Origin: Firmicutes bacterium UBA5493
GTDB taxonomy: Bacteria > Bacillota > Limnochordia > Darwinibacteriales > Darwinibacteriaceae
Length of the DNA stretch: 64,000 nt
Assembly (NCBI GenBank): GCA_002424045.1
Contig: DIPH01000015.1
Span: 37,432 to 101,431, forward strand
Reading direction: 5' to 3'
How positions within the stretch are numbered: the first letter of the stretch is position 1; each line of letters starts with the position of its first letter. A program made the translations under genes and the position numbers. Below are positions 35,006 to 43,987 of this stretch, piece by piece. The notes beneath the pieces are model-generated. The model did no database searches. It saw only the letters and a list, made by a program, of their open reading frames with translations, and had not been told where the DNA came from.

Positions 35006-35887
35006 CTACATTTTCTTGAAAAGCCCTTGCGGTCTAGCGATTAGGAAAAATACCAGCAACACAAAGGTAATGACATCCCGATAGGAAGAAGAAATATAAA
35101 AGACGGAGAAGTTCTCTGTCAGACCGATCAAGAGGCCGCCAACAAGCGCACCAAATGGGTTAGTGAGTCCGCCAATTACCGCAGAAGCAAAACCTTTAAT
35201 TCCGATAATTCCCCCACCTAGCTCTACAGAGACAAAGTAGATGGGTGCTAGCAAAATACCCGCAATGGCCGTTACGCCAGTACTCATCGCAAAAGAAAGG
35301 GCCGTCATTTTTTCAACGCCGATTCCCATCAAAGAAGCCGTGTCCTTGTTTTGCGCTGTTGCTCTAAGGGCTTTACCAGTAAGAGTTCTCTTAAAGAAGT
35401 AGTTCAGACCGATAACTAGGGCAACAGTGAATCCAAGCACCCAGAGCGAATGATGCTGGATGGTGATACCGCCTATCCGCAACGGATTCATGGGACTACC
35501 AAAGATATTCGGGAAAGGATAAGGAACCCCACCCCAAAGAACAATCGTTAGATTCAAAAGGAAAATGTTCAGCATCATGGTGGCGACAATGAACTCAAGT
35601 CGACCACCTTTTCTACCCATAATCTGTCTGTAAACAACTCCCCTCAGAATAAGGATGCCATATAGGGCAACCAGTGCAACTGCTAGGACAAAGGCAATGA
35701 CGATTGGGAGGTTCCACATAACATGAAAGGTGTAAAAGAAATAAGCTCCTAACATTGCGGACGAAATGTGAGCAAAATTGATTAACCCCGTTGTCTGCCA
35801 AAAAAGACATACCCCAATGCCAATAACCCCATAGAGCAGTCCCATAGCCATACCTGAGATAGAGTTTTGCAACACCATCTGTAACAT
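35006..35887 (-). CDS. livH: Liv-type ABC permease LivH (second system)
   Basis: 293 residues, N-terminus typical of LivH (GMAMGLLYGVIGIGVCLFWQ, then NFAHISSAMLGAY). The coupling region is GKALRATAQNKDTASLMGIG, followed by GGLTNPFGALVGG. A gap of 80 bases with a strong hairpin separates it from the binding-protein gene upstream. Confidence 0.94.
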   Translation of the reverse strand: MLQMVLQNSISGMAMGLLYGVIGIGVCLFWQTTGLINFAHISSAMLGAYFFYTFHVMWNLPIVIAFVLAVALVALYGILILRGVVYRQIMGRKGGRLEFIVATMMLNIFLLNLTIVLWGGVPYPFPNIFGSPMNPLRIGGITIQHHSLWVLGFTVALVIGLNYFFKRTLTGKALRATAQNKDTASLMGIGVEKMTALSFAMSTGVTAIAGILLAPIYFVSVELGGGIIGIKGFASAVIGGLTNPFGALVGGLLIGLTENFSVFYISSSYRDVITFVLLVFFLIARPQGLFKKM

Positions 35888-35930
35888 TTTACCACCTCGT
35901 AGCGTTCTATGACTTTTCGGGCCGTAATGA

Positions 35931-35958
35931 GGAGGAGACCCTCAGGGGGATCTCCTCC
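35931..35958 (-). repeat. stem-loop between binding protein and livH (second system)
   Basis: GGAGGAGA (35931-35938) and TCTCCTCC (35951-35958) are perfect inverted arms, with a partial inner pairing of CCCTC and GGGGG. It begins nine bases after the binding-protein stop in the transcript and has no T-run. Confidence 0.8.
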
Positions 35959-35967
35959 CTACTTTCC

Positions 35968-37092
35968 TTAGTACTTCTCGATAATTTTCCAGCCGTCGCC
36001 TTGGAATTCAGAAATGAGACTGAACCTGGAAAGATTGTGTTTTTCGTCAGTTACGAGCTCGCCTTGTAAGCCAACAAATCCAGAGAAATTCTCTAGTTCT
36101 TCACGCATAGCTTGTTTGTCGAATCCTACCCGTTCGATAACCTCTTTGATTACATAGACGCCATCATAATAGGCTTGACCCGGGTCACTTGGTAAGCGGC
36201 CATAACGTGCTTGGTACTTCTCTACGAATTCTTGAACCACTGGGTTGGTATCTTCTGGTGTGAAGCTTTGAACAGCAATGACGCCAGTAGCAGCTTCTGG
36301 TGCTAAGTCAGTAAATGCTGGTACGCCCCAAGCAGTAAAGCCTACAACAGGAACATTAACGCCCATTTGGCGCAGTTGACGCACAAATACTGCGGCTTCG
36401 GATTCGTGGGTGAGACCCATGATGGAGTCTACGCCAGCACGTACCATATTGAGGATCTGTCCAGTAGCATCCTTGTCGCCTTCGCGCATTTGCTCAACGG
36501 CAACTGGCTCAATGCCATACTCAGCAAATTTGTGGATAATAACGTCGCGAGCACTGGTGCAATAGTCTGTTGTTCCGTAGATAATACCAGGCTTCTTGGA
36601 GCCCAATACGTTGACTGCATATTCAGCTTGATTCTCTACTCTAACTCTATCATCAGCTCTTAGACGGAATAGCCATGGATTGGCAAGGTTGTCGTAGCCA
36701 AGTGATGGAGAAGTAGCACCGACCATCATCAATGTTTCGTTTTCTTGGGCAACTTGGTGTACGGCCAAAACAGAACTACTCATGTTTGGTCCAAACACTA
36801 CGTCTACCTTATCATTTTCGATGACCCTTTTTACAACGTTGATGGCAGTGGCTGGAGAGGCCTCGTCGTCATAAACGACGACTTCAATCTTCTTGCCCTC
36901 AATGCCGCCTTCTGCATTGATCTCATCAACAGCTAACATAAAAGCTTCTTGGATATAATCGCCAAGAATAGAACCTGATCCAGTAAAGGGAGCAACCAAA
37001 CCAAATTTAATAGTCTGAGCACCTACCACACTACCTGCCAATAATGTTACCATGAGAACCATTAGTGGAATAACCTTTAGATTTCTACGCAT
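35968..37092 (-). CDS. ABC transporter substrate-binding protein (Peripla_BP_6, second Liv system)
   Basis: 374 residues from the ATG at 37092, preceded by AAAGGGG; an upstream open frame to 37200 carries no signal peptide and is not used. The signal sequence is RRNLKVIPLMVLMVTLLAGS followed by VVGAQ. The mature start TIKFGLVAPFTGSGSILGDY and the segment INAEGGIEGKKIEVVVYDDE are typical of the family. It is the first gene of the long Region 4 operon. The 5' leader of at least 100 bases contains no clear promoter; a TATAAA at 37222-37227 is only a weak candidate. Confidence 0.92.
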   Translation of the reverse strand: MRRNLKVIPLMVLMVTLLAGSVVGAQTIKFGLVAPFTGSGSILGDYIQEAFMLAVDEINAEGGIEGKKIEVVVYDDEASPATAINVVKRVIENDKVDVVFGPNMSSSVLAVHQVAQENETLMMVGATSPSLGYDNLANPWLFRLRADDRVRVENQAEYAVNVLGSKKPGIIYGTTDYCTSARDVIIHKFAEYGIEPVAVEQMREGDKDATGQILNMVRAGVDSIMGLTHESEAAVFVRQLRQMGVNVPVVGFTAWGVPAFTDLAPEAATGVIAVQSFTPEDTNPVVQEFVEKYQARYGRLPSDPGQAYYDGVYVIKEVIERVGFDKQAMREELENFSGFVGLQGELVTDEKHNLSRFSLISEFQGDGWKIIEKY

Positions 37093-37316
37093 CCTTTTAC
37101 CCCTTTCGTTTTTCACCTCTAGACAAACCAACGTAAGTTCGCTACGTACACCTCCTTTCATCCGAGGTTTTACTTCTTCATGCTTCCACATATTAGGCAA
37201 TTTCCTTACGCCTACTTTCGATTTATAAAACTTATTTCAACAAAACCAGACGTTATCCTTTGTTTAAAACGACAATTGAAGTGGTAATTCGTTGTTAATT
37301 TCTACAAAGGGGGGCA

Positions 37317-37344
37317 CAAAAAACCACCTTAGGAACAAGGTGGT
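37317..37344 (-). terminator. intrinsic terminator upstream of second Liv operon
   Basis: On the minus strand AACCACCTT and AAGGTGGTT form a nine-base stem followed by a run of T. It lies downstream of the uxaC operon and of a possible small ORF whose stop codon is inside the stem. Confidence 0.9.
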
Positions 37345-37460
37345 TTGTGCCTGAAATTTTGTCGATAATGTAGTAGTGTCACCTGCAGGAAAATCAACGA
37401 GAACTCAAAAGCCGTAAACAAAATCACCATTCGCCTAAAAGGCCATCCATCCCAACCCAT
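37329..37460 (-). CDS. possible small membrane peptide (about 43 residues)
   Basis: The minus-strand ATG at 37460 follows GTGAGGGTGATGAA, a usable ribosome binding site. The translation starts MGWDGWPFRRMVILFTAFEF and continues SLIFLQVTLLHYRQNFRHKP before a stop lying inside the terminator stem. One hydrophobic helix is flanked by basic residues. The end coordinate is uncertain by one base, because my count between 37320 and 37460 does not close to a multiple of three; the frame around 37380 should be checked. If the frame breaks there, this call falls. No function can be assigned. Confidence 0.4.
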   Translation of the reverse strand: MGWDGWPFRRMVILFTAFEFSLIFLQVTLLHYRQNFRHKPPCS

Positions 37461-37518
37461 TTCATCACCCTCACTGGTTATGTCGATCTCTCATGAGCAT
37501 TTTTCCCTTTTTTGACGC

Positions 37519-37542
37519 GAAAAACCCCCTTTTTGGGGGGTT
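37519..37542 (-). terminator. intrinsic terminator of the hexuronate operon
   Basis: On the minus strand AACCCCCC-aaaaa-GGGGG is followed by five T. It lies about 60 bases beyond the uxaC stop codon, so the hexuronate operon ends here; a second terminator follows about 175 bases on. Confidence 0.85.
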
Positions 37543-37603
37543 GGGGTTATTGCCAGGGCATTGAACCGAAAGCTCGTCGTCTCGCATCACGAAGTAAACA
37601 GTG

Positions 37604-39010
37604 CTACAACTCCACATCAAAATAATCCCGAGCATTGTTAAAACAGATATCTCTGACCATGCGTCCCATCAATTCCAAATCGTTGGGGGCCTCCCCAGTC
37701 TCCACCCAAGCGCCGAGTAAGTCACAGAGGATTCTGCGGAAATATTCGTGACGGGTGTAGGAGAGGAAGCTTCGGGAGTCCGTCAGCATGCCCACAAACC
37801 GGCTAAGCAAACCGATGTTAGCTAGAGCTACCATTTGACGAATCATCCCGTCTTTTTGATCGTTGAACCACCAACCCGAACCAAGCTGCATCTTGCCAGG
37901 AATCCCTCCACCCTGGAAAGAGCCTGCAATCGTGGCTAAAAGATCATTGTCGATTGGATTAAGAGAATACAAAATGGTCTTGGGCACGTGATTCGTCTCG
38001 TCAAGTTTGGACAAAAAGGCAACGAGAGCTCGACCATAAACTCGATCATCCATGGAGTCAAACCCGGTATCAGGCCCTAAGAGTCTGTGCATACGAGCAC
38101 TGTTGTTTCTGATTGCAGAAAGGTGGAGTTGCATAACCCAGCCTCGTTCAGCATATTCCCTTCCTAAGAAAAGCAAGACTTGTGTCTTAAACATCTCCGT
38201 TTCTTCCTGGGTAAGCATTTCTCTGCGTAAGGCTTTTTGCAGGGCAGAAGTCGCGTCCTCATCGGTTCCTTCCCCGTAAACAATGGGATCCAAACCATGA
38301 TCGGATAGGCGACATCCCATGCTATGGAAGAATTCAATCCTCTGCTTCAGTGCTTCCTTGAAGTCTGCGAATGTTCGAACCTCCCCACCAACGATTGCTT
38401 CAAGCTTCGTGACCCAATCAACGAACCCAGGTTGATCAAGGTTAAAGCTCTTATCGGGTCGGAACGCGGGATACACCTTTACCGCAAAATCATTGTCCTC
38501 AGCCAAGGCTTGGTGGTATCTTAGAGAATGGGCGGGGTCATCAGTTGTACACAGTCCCTTGACATTGGACCTTTCGATCAATGCTCTAGCCCTGAACTCT
38601 TCTTTCTGTAACAGACGATTACACTCTTCCCAGATCTCCTCCGCCGTTTCTGGCGAGAGAAGTGCATCGATATCGAAGTACCTTCGCAATTCCAAATGAG
38701 TCCAATGATAGAGGGGGTTACCAATACATGCTGGCATCGTCTGGGCCCACTTCATAAACTTGTCTTTATCGCTGGCCTCACCAGTTATGTATTTCTCGTC
38801 GACTCCATTGGCCCTCATGGCACGCCACTTATAATGGTCGCCGGCCAACCAAATCTCGGTTATATTTCTATACCTCTTGTTCTCAGCGATCTCCTTGGGG
38901 TTCAAATGACAGTGATAGTCAAAAATAGGCATGTCTTTCGCGTATTCATGATAGAGTCTTTCTGCTGTTGGGTTCGTTAATAAAAAGTTCTCATCCATAA
39001 ACGATTTCAT
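37604..39010 (-). CDS. uxaC: glucuronate/galacturonate isomerase UxaC
   Basis: 468 residues from the ATG at 39010, chosen because GGAGGGAG lies 6 bases before it; the open frame to 39079 crosses the gnd terminator. UxaC converts D-glucuronate to D-fructuronate and D-galacturonate to D-tagaturonate. The family N-terminus FLLTNPTAERLYHEYAKDMP and the metal motif IFDYHCHLNPKEIAENK are clear, as are WKWRAMRANG-like (HYKWRAMRANG) and MLTDSRSFLSYTRHEYFRRI segments. It is the last gene of the operon and is preceded by a terminator after gnd, so it may be transcribed partly by read-through or from its own promoter in the 92-base gap. Confidence 0.95.
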   Translation of the reverse strand: MKSFMDENFLLTNPTAERLYHEYAKDMPIFDYHCHLNPKEIAENKRYRNITEIWLAGDHYKWRAMRANGVDEKYITGEASDKDKFMKWAQTMPACIGNPLYHWTHLELRRYFDIDALLSPETAEEIWEECNRLLQKEEFRARALIERSNVKGLCTTDDPAHSLRYHQALAEDNDFAVKVYPAFRPDKSFNLDQPGFVDWVTKLEAIVGGEVRTFADFKEALKQRIEFFHSMGCRLSDHGLDPIVYGEGTDEDATSALQKALRREMLTQEETEMFKTQVLLFLGREYAERGWVMQLHLSAIRNNSARMHRLLGPDTGFDSMDDRVYGRALVAFLSKLDETNHVPKTILYSLNPIDNDLLATIAGSFQGGGIPGKMQLGSGWWFNDQKDGMIRQMVALANIGLLSRFVGMLTDSRSFLSYTRHEYFRRILCDLLGAWVETGEAPNDLELMGRMVRDICFNNARDYFDVEL

Positions 39011-39056
39011 GCGTTTCTCCCTCCATATTGGATTTACCTGAGTGTCTGGCTCTACC

Positions 39057-39093
39057 AAAAAACCCGTACTCCCCATCACAAGGAGTACGGGTT
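39057..39093 (-). terminator. intrinsic terminator after gnd
   Basis: AACCCGTACTCC and GGAGTACGGGTT form a 12-base perfect stem read on the minus strand, followed by six T. It separates gnd from uxaC, which implies attenuation or a separate uxaC transcript. Confidence 0.92.
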
Positions 39094-39101
39094 GTGTCTA
39101 T

Positions 39102-40553
39102 TTAGGCATTATAGGTAGATGCCGCGGTGCTTCCCCCTTGACCGGTCCAGTTCGTGTGGAAAAACTCTCCACGTGGTTTGTCTATCCGTTCGTAGGTATG
39201 GGCGCCAAAGTAATCCCTCTGGGCCTGCAGTAGATTTGCTGGAAGCCGGGAGTTGCGATAGCCGTCATAATAGCTGAGGGCTGCGCTAAAGGCCGGTACT
39301 GGAATGCCATGGAGCATGGCTGTGGCACACACTTTTCTCCAGCTCTCCTGGGCCTGGGTAATCTTCTCCTTGAAGATGGGATCCAAGAGCAAATTAGCGA
39401 GTTCTGGGTTTTGATCGAAAGCTTTTTTGATATCACCCAAGAAAGCCGAGCGAATAATACATCCTCCCCGCCACATGAGTGCGATGCCGCCGTAGTTTAG
39501 ATCCCAACCATGACTCTCTGCTGCTGCACGCATCAAGGCATACCCTTGCGCGTAGGAGACAATCTTGGAGGCATAGAGAGCTTGCCTGACATCTTCGATA
39601 AAGGCCTTCTTGTCGCCTGTAAAGCTCGGTTTCGGACCTTCGAGAACCTTGGAAGCCGCCACCCTTTCTTCCTTGAGGGCAGACAGAAAGCGTGAGTAAA
39701 CTGCTTCCCCGATTAAGGTTAGGGGAACACCTTCATCTAGAGACGAAATGGCTGTCCATTTTCCTGTTCCCTTTTGCCCAGCCGTGTCTAGAATTTTCTC
39801 CACCAAAGGCGAACCATCTTCATCTTTATAGGCTAGAATGTCCGCGGTAATCTCGATGAGGTAACTATCCAGGTCCCCTTGATTCCAGTCGCTAAAGATC
39901 TCATGCATCTCATCAGGTGTCATCCCTAAGAGATCCTTTAAGAGATGGTAGGCTTCACAGATGAGCTGCATATCGCCGTACTCGATACCGTTATGCACCA
40001 TCTTGACAAAGTGTCCGGCACCATCCTGCCCCACCCACTCAGCGCAGGGACTACCATCTTCCACCTTCGCAGCTACTGCTTGGAAGATGGGCTTAATATG
40101 GGACCAGGCTTCAGGTGAGCCGCCTGGCATGAGACTTGGTCCAAGAAGAGCGCCTTCTTCACCGCCAGATACTCCCGTTCCCACGTAGAGCAAGCCTTTT
40201 TCCTCCACATACTTCGTCCGGCGAATGGTATCGGGGAAGTGCGAATTGCCTCCATCGATGATGATATCGCCTGCTTCGAGGAGAGGAATCAGCTGCTCAA
40301 TCAGATTGTCTACGGGCTTTCCTGCCTTAACCATGAGCATCACTTTACGAGGGGTCTTCAGGCTCTGCACCAGTTCTTCCAAAGAATGTGCCCCAATGAT
40401 ATTTTTGCCTTTCGCTCTTCCCTCTACGAAGGACGTTACTTTTTCCACTGTGCGATTATAAACTGCAACGGAAAAGCCTTTGCTTTCCATGTTCATAACC
40501 AAGTTCTCGCCCATTACTGCCAAACCGACTAAACCGATATCTGCTTTTGACAT
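39102..40553 (-). CDS. gnd: 6-phosphogluconate dehydrogenase, decarboxylating
   Basis: 483 residues, the long NADP-type Gnd. It oxidises 6-phosphogluconate to ribulose 5-phosphate and CO2. Motifs: GLVGLAVMGENLVMNM (Rossmann), VGTGVSGGEEGALLGPSLMP, KMVHNGIEYGDMQLICEAYH with the catalytic Lys, and the C-terminal R-rich SYYDGYRNSRLPANLLQAQR. It lies 24 bases downstream of the PfkB kinase gene in the hexuronate operon. Its presence here, with no KDPG aldolase or mannonate dehydratase, suggests that uronate carbon reaches the pentose phosphate pathway through 6-phosphogluconate. Confidence 0.96.
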   Translation of the reverse strand: MSKADIGLVGLAVMGENLVMNMESKGFSVAVYNRTVEKVTSFVEGRAKGKNIIGAHSLEELVQSLKTPRKVMLMVKAGKPVDNLIEQLIPLLEAGDIIIDGGNSHFPDTIRRTKYVEEKGLLYVGTGVSGGEEGALLGPSLMPGGSPEAWSHIKPIFQAVAAKVEDGSPCAEWVGQDGAGHFVKMVHNGIEYGDMQLICEAYHLLKDLLGMTPDEMHEIFSDWNQGDLDSYLIEITADILAYKDEDGSPLVEKILDTAGQKGTGKWTAISSLDEGVPLTLIGEAVYSRFLSALKEERVAASKVLEGPKPSFTGDKKAFIEDVRQALYASKIVSYAQGYALMRAAAESHGWDLNYGGIALMWRGGCIIRSAFLGDIKKAFDQNPELANLLLDPIFKEKITQAQESWRKVCATAMLHGIPVPAFSAALSYYDGYRNSRLPANLLQAQRDYFGAHTYERIDKPRGEFFHTNWTGQGGSTAASTYNA

Positions 40554-40577
40554 ACTTCATACACCCCTTATTTTTCG

Positions 40578-41657
40578 CTATCTCTGCACCCTCGCATTAC
40601 CTTCCCAAATACTCCATACCTGCTGTTCATCGGCAGGTTGGGCATAGTCGGTCAAGAACGTAGTAGCCATGGCACCAGTGGCCCAGGCAAATTGAACCCA
40701 TTTTTCCGAATCCCAGCCCCGTAAAATGCCATACAGCAGACCGCCTACAAAACCATCGCCCCCGCCAATGCGGTCCAATACAGTAATGGGACGGGGCTCA
40801 ACCACATGCCACTTGTCCTCAGCTAACAAGATGGCTCCCCACAAATGGGAGTTTACGCTGACAACTTCACGCAGGGTATTGGCAAAAACAGAGGTGTTGG
40901 GAAACTGTTCTTTGACTCTTCCAATCATGTCCTTAAAGCCATGGATCTGTTCATTAATGTCTTGGCCGCCAGCTTCAGGGCCTTTGATGCCCAGACAGAG
41001 TTGATAGTCTTCTTCGTTGCCGATCAAAACATCGCTTAAGCTTGCGATTTCGGTAAAGATGTCCCGTAGTTCCTCTTCCCTATTCTCCCAGAATGTTGCC
41101 CGATAGTTTAAGTCAAAGGAAACTAGCGTTCCGTGCTTCTTAGCAGAGCGGGCCAACTCCAGACAAAAGGTACTGGTTTCAGGGGATAATGCGGCAATTA
41201 GACCCGAAAGGTGCATAATCTGTACACCTTCTTCGCCAAAAATCCGCTCCATGTCAAAGTCCGCTACATTCAGTGTGCGACCTACTTCTCCTGCCCTATC
41301 ATTTTGCACTCTAGGACCGCGTGTACCGTATCCGCTGTCTGCAATGTTGAATTGATGGCGATAACCCCATGGTCCGCCCTGAGGTACTTCAGGACCCTCA
41401 TAGGTCATGTGCCTGCTGGCTAAGTTGTTCTTGATAAACTGGGCAATGGGACTGCCCTTTACAAAGGCAGTTAGCACCTTAACCGGTAAACCAAGATACG
41501 AAGAAATGCTGGCTACGTTCGTTTCTGCGCTGGTGACCTGCATTTGAAACATATCACTAGAATGCACAGGCTGTCCGTTCATTGGCGTAATGCGCACTCC
41601 CATGCTCGTGGGAACCAGCAAAGAATAAGTAAAATCCTTTCGCAATTGTAGACTCAT
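40578..41657 (-). CDS. PfkB family sugar(-acid) kinase
   Basis: 359 residues of the ribokinase/PfkB family. Visible motifs are SFDLNYRATFWENREE, typical of 2-keto-3-deoxygluconate kinase-like members, and the anion hole with catalytic Asp as DRIGGGDGFVGGLLYG, in which GAGD is altered to GGGD. Standard annotation would be 2-keto-3-deoxygluconate kinase. However, no gene here makes KDG, and gnd is next, so a gluconokinase role is a real alternative. The protein is longer than typical KdgK (about 310-340 residues), with an unusual N-terminal strand (VPTSMGVRITPMNG). Confidence 0.85.
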   Translation of the reverse strand: MSLQLRKDFTYSLLVPTSMGVRITPMNGQPVHSSDMFQMQVTSAETNVASISSYLGLPVKVLTAFVKGSPIAQFIKNNLASRHMTYEGPEVPQGGPWGYRHQFNIADSGYGTRGPRVQNDRAGEVGRTLNVADFDMERIFGEEGVQIMHLSGLIAALSPETSTFCLELARSAKKHGTLVSFDLNYRATFWENREEELRDIFTEIASLSDVLIGNEEDYQLCLGIKGPEAGGQDINEQIHGFKDMIGRVKEQFPNTSVFANTLREVVSVNSHLWGAILLAEDKWHVVEPRPITVLDRIGGGDGFVGGLLYGILRGWDSEKWVQFAWATGAMATTFLTDYAQPADEQQVWSIWEGNARVQR

Positions 41658-41675
41658 TGGAATGTCCTCCTGTTC

Positions 41676-43181
41676 TTATTGTTTTATGCCAAGGGCTTTC
41701 AAATGGCGATTCATATGGCAGACGAGAAACTGCTCATACCGGCCCTCATGTTTTTTTAACACTTCGTAGATACCCTCTTTGAGCTTGGGATCTTGCAGCA
41801 TGAACCCATAGGTGATGTGCAAGAGTTGGCGAGCATCATCTTGGTCAAGGAGTCCAGGTAGTTCCTGATCCTCGAGAGTATCAATTTCAGGGACTTTCGC
41901 GAGATCCATGCTCACGTGGTAATACTTGCGAGCGGCTTTAAGAGAGTCCAGAGCTTTTTGATGGAGTGCCCTATAAAGACAAGGATCTACATGTGCGATC
42001 ACCCTCACGGCCTCCAGCCAATTGGTTCCGGCAGTTTTTACATGATACCCTGTAGCCCTTGCGTATTTACCGATAATGGGGAAGACGCTGAATTTATCGC
42101 TTCCAGAATGGATACTGAGTTTATATCCGAAGTGACTGGAAATGTCCGCGTGAACTGCAAACTCTTGCTCAAATTGTTCTAGATCGCCCATATAGTCAAT
42201 GCCTTTCTCGAAGTGACCGTAAAAGCGCGGAGCAACGCTACAGACCTTGATACCCCTTTTTTTCAGCTCATTAGCGACAAAGAAGTGATCCTGGGGGGTT
42301 GTGGGTGTAGCCACTTCATCGATACTGATCTCAAAGTCTATGGGCCGATCGAGTTTTGTAATTACTTGTTCATAGACCTTTTCCATGAAGTCCAGAGCTT
42401 GATGGTAGGTTAATGCCATCCGTTGGTAATGCTCTGGATCCATATAAATGGTTGCACCATTTTGGAGCTCATAGCGTTGATCACAATAGAGTTCTTCAAA
42501 TTCTTTTCGTTTTGCCTTTGGAAGCTGGTTATACTGGCTTAGAACCTCAGCCTCTGTTAGGTCTAGGATTTCATCATTGATGTGTTCCGAACAATCCAAA
42601 GTAATCATGCTGAATCCTAGCTCCAAAGCCATTAGAATATCTTCTATCTTTTTAAGATGGTCACCGTCTGCGCCATATCCTCCTTGATACCCTTCTTGGA
42701 AGACAGCCCAAGTAGCCGCATCAAGGACGTCTACATAGGTGCGGTTTGTTAGTTCCAATTCTCGCATAGATTGCTGGGCCAAAACCGGGCGCACTGGAGT
42801 GTCACGAATGGCCTTAAGATGTCCGGGACTTGCAAGACCTAGACGATCTCCGAGCCCCATGGAAATCCCACTGGTGCCTAAAGCCTGAGGTGCAGTCCAA
42901 GTCAAAAGGGAACGTAAAACCTTTGCATTCTTGCCATTTAAGGCAACCTGTTTCACCATAAAAACACCTACGTTAGAAACCTCGCCTTCGAATTGGTCAG
43001 TCCCCTCCCGATCTGAGACAACGACCACTCGCCTTTCTCGAGCTTCCTTAACCATGAACAGAAGCTTATCATAGGCGAGTTGTAATGAGTCGGGGAAGAC
43101 ATCGCCCGATTCTTCTTCTAAGCGTTGTTTCAAGTCTTCAAGAGTCTCGGCTTGTTTCACCGTTTCGCGCCAACTTGTCAC
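41676..43181 (-). CDS. uxaE: tagaturonate/fructuronate epimerase UxaE
   Basis: 501 residues. GAGGAGG sits seven bases ahead of the GTG at 43181, while the in-frame ATG at 43187 lies too close to it, so GTG is the preferred start. UxaE is a metal-dependent epimerase that links the galacturonate and glucuronate branches (D-tagaturonate to D-fructuronate). I recognise it from overall family resemblance: GDRLGLASPGHLKAIRD near residue 90, GYGADGDHLKKIEDI, TLDCSEHIND, FEISIDEVATPTTPQDH and SIHSGSDKFSVFPIIGKYAR with probable metal ligands. It sits between nagB and the kinase gene. Confidence 0.88.
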   Translation of the reverse strand: MTSWRETVKQAETLEDLKQRLEEESGDVFPDSLQLAYDKLLFMVKEARERRVVVVSDREGTDQFEGEVSNVGVFMVKQVALNGKNAKVLRSLLTWTAPQALGTSGISMGLGDRLGLASPGHLKAIRDTPVRPVLAQQSMRELELTNRTYVDVLDAATWAVFQEGYQGGYGADGDHLKKIEDILMALELGFSMITLDCSEHINDEILDLTEAEVLSQYNQLPKAKRKEFEELYCDQRYELQNGATIYMDPEHYQRMALTYHQALDFMEKVYEQVITKLDRPIDFEISIDEVATPTTPQDHFFVANELKKRGIKVCSVAPRFYGHFEKGIDYMGDLEQFEQEFAVHADISSHFGYKLSIHSGSDKFSVFPIIGKYARATGYHVKTAGTNWLEAVRVIAHVDPCLYRALHQKALDSLKAARKYYHVSMDLAKVPEIDTLEDQELPGLLDQDDARQLLHITYGFMLQDPKLKEGIYEVLKKHEGRYEQFLVCHMNRHLKALGIKQ

Positions 43182-43227
43182 AACCATTCCTCCTCGTAGT
43201 GGTCTAAACTTCACCGGGCCTTCCCAG

Positions 43228-43983
43228 CTAGAGAATTAACGAAGCCGAGTCTCGATCAAGATACAAAGTGACATCCGCGTGAGTTCGAAGGATCGATGCA
43301 GGGCACTTCGTGCTGATGGGCCCTTTCAGGGCATCATGCACAGCCTGGGCTTTTCGCCCATCAGGAACAACCGAAATAATCTTCTTACATCTCAAGATGG
43401 CTGGGACAGTGAGGGTCAGTGCCTCTTCAGGAACGTCCTCTAAAGCTTTGAACCAGCCCTCTCCCAATTGTTGCCGTCTGCAAGCATCATCTAACTGCAC
43501 CACTTTTACCAGAAACTCATCTTCAAAATCGGCCACCGGGGGATCGTTGAACGCAATATGACCATTTTCACCGATTCCGATAAAACCGAGCTTAATAGGG
43601 TTGGCTTCAATAAGTTGAGCATAACGCTCACATTCCCCTTCTACGTCTGCGGCGTCACCTTGGATGTACTCTACTTTATTGGGGCGGAACACCTTCTCGA
43701 TGCGTTCTCTAATCCATAGCCTGAAACTTGCAGGATGCTCCGGGGACATCCCCTTATATTCGTCTAGATGGAAAGCTATAACCCTGCTCCAATCAATAGT
43801 CTGTGTCTTAAGACCATCCATAAAGGTAAACTGTGATGCCCCCGTCGAAAACAACAGATTTACCATGGGTTCCTGCACACTCTGCAAGTATGAGCTGGTG
43901 TCCTCTGCTGCAGCACGCCCCAACTCCTGCGCATTTTCGTACACTTTGACCTTAATGTTATTGAACTGCATTTCCCTAATCAT
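43228..43983 (-). CDS. nagB: glucosamine-6-phosphate deaminase family (NagB)
   Basis: 251 residues. NagB turns glucosamine 6-phosphate into fructose 6-phosphate and ammonia. Motifs: LLFSTGASQFTFMDGL near residue 43, FHLDEYKGMS with the catalytic Asp, GFIGIGENGHIAFNDPP and CRRQQLGEGWF. AGGAGG precedes the ATG nine bases upstream. Placement between a LarA homologue and uxaE is unusual for amino-sugar use, and no nagA or PTS gene is present. It may serve degradation of glycosaminoglycan-type polymers that release both uronate and hexosamine, or have a shifted activity. Confidence 0.85.
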   Translation of the reverse strand: MIREMQFNNIKVKVYENAQELGRAAAEDTSSYLQSVQEPMVNLLFSTGASQFTFMDGLKTQTIDWSRVIAFHLDEYKGMSPEHPASFRLWIRERIEKVFRPNKVEYIQGDAADVEGECERYAQLIEANPIKLGFIGIGENGHIAFNDPPVADFEDEFLVKVVQLDDACRRQQLGEGWFKALEDVPEEALTLTVPAILRCKKIISVVPDGRKAQAVHDALKGPISTKCPASILRTHADVTLYLDRDSASLIL

Positions 43984-43987
43984 TGAG

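Noticed and set aside
2753..37092. Recent duplication of the two Liv importers
   Set aside because: The proteins differ in length and in many motif-flanking residues (for example GPNGAGKTT against GPNGSGKTT, and different tails), so they are old paralogues and not a recent copy.
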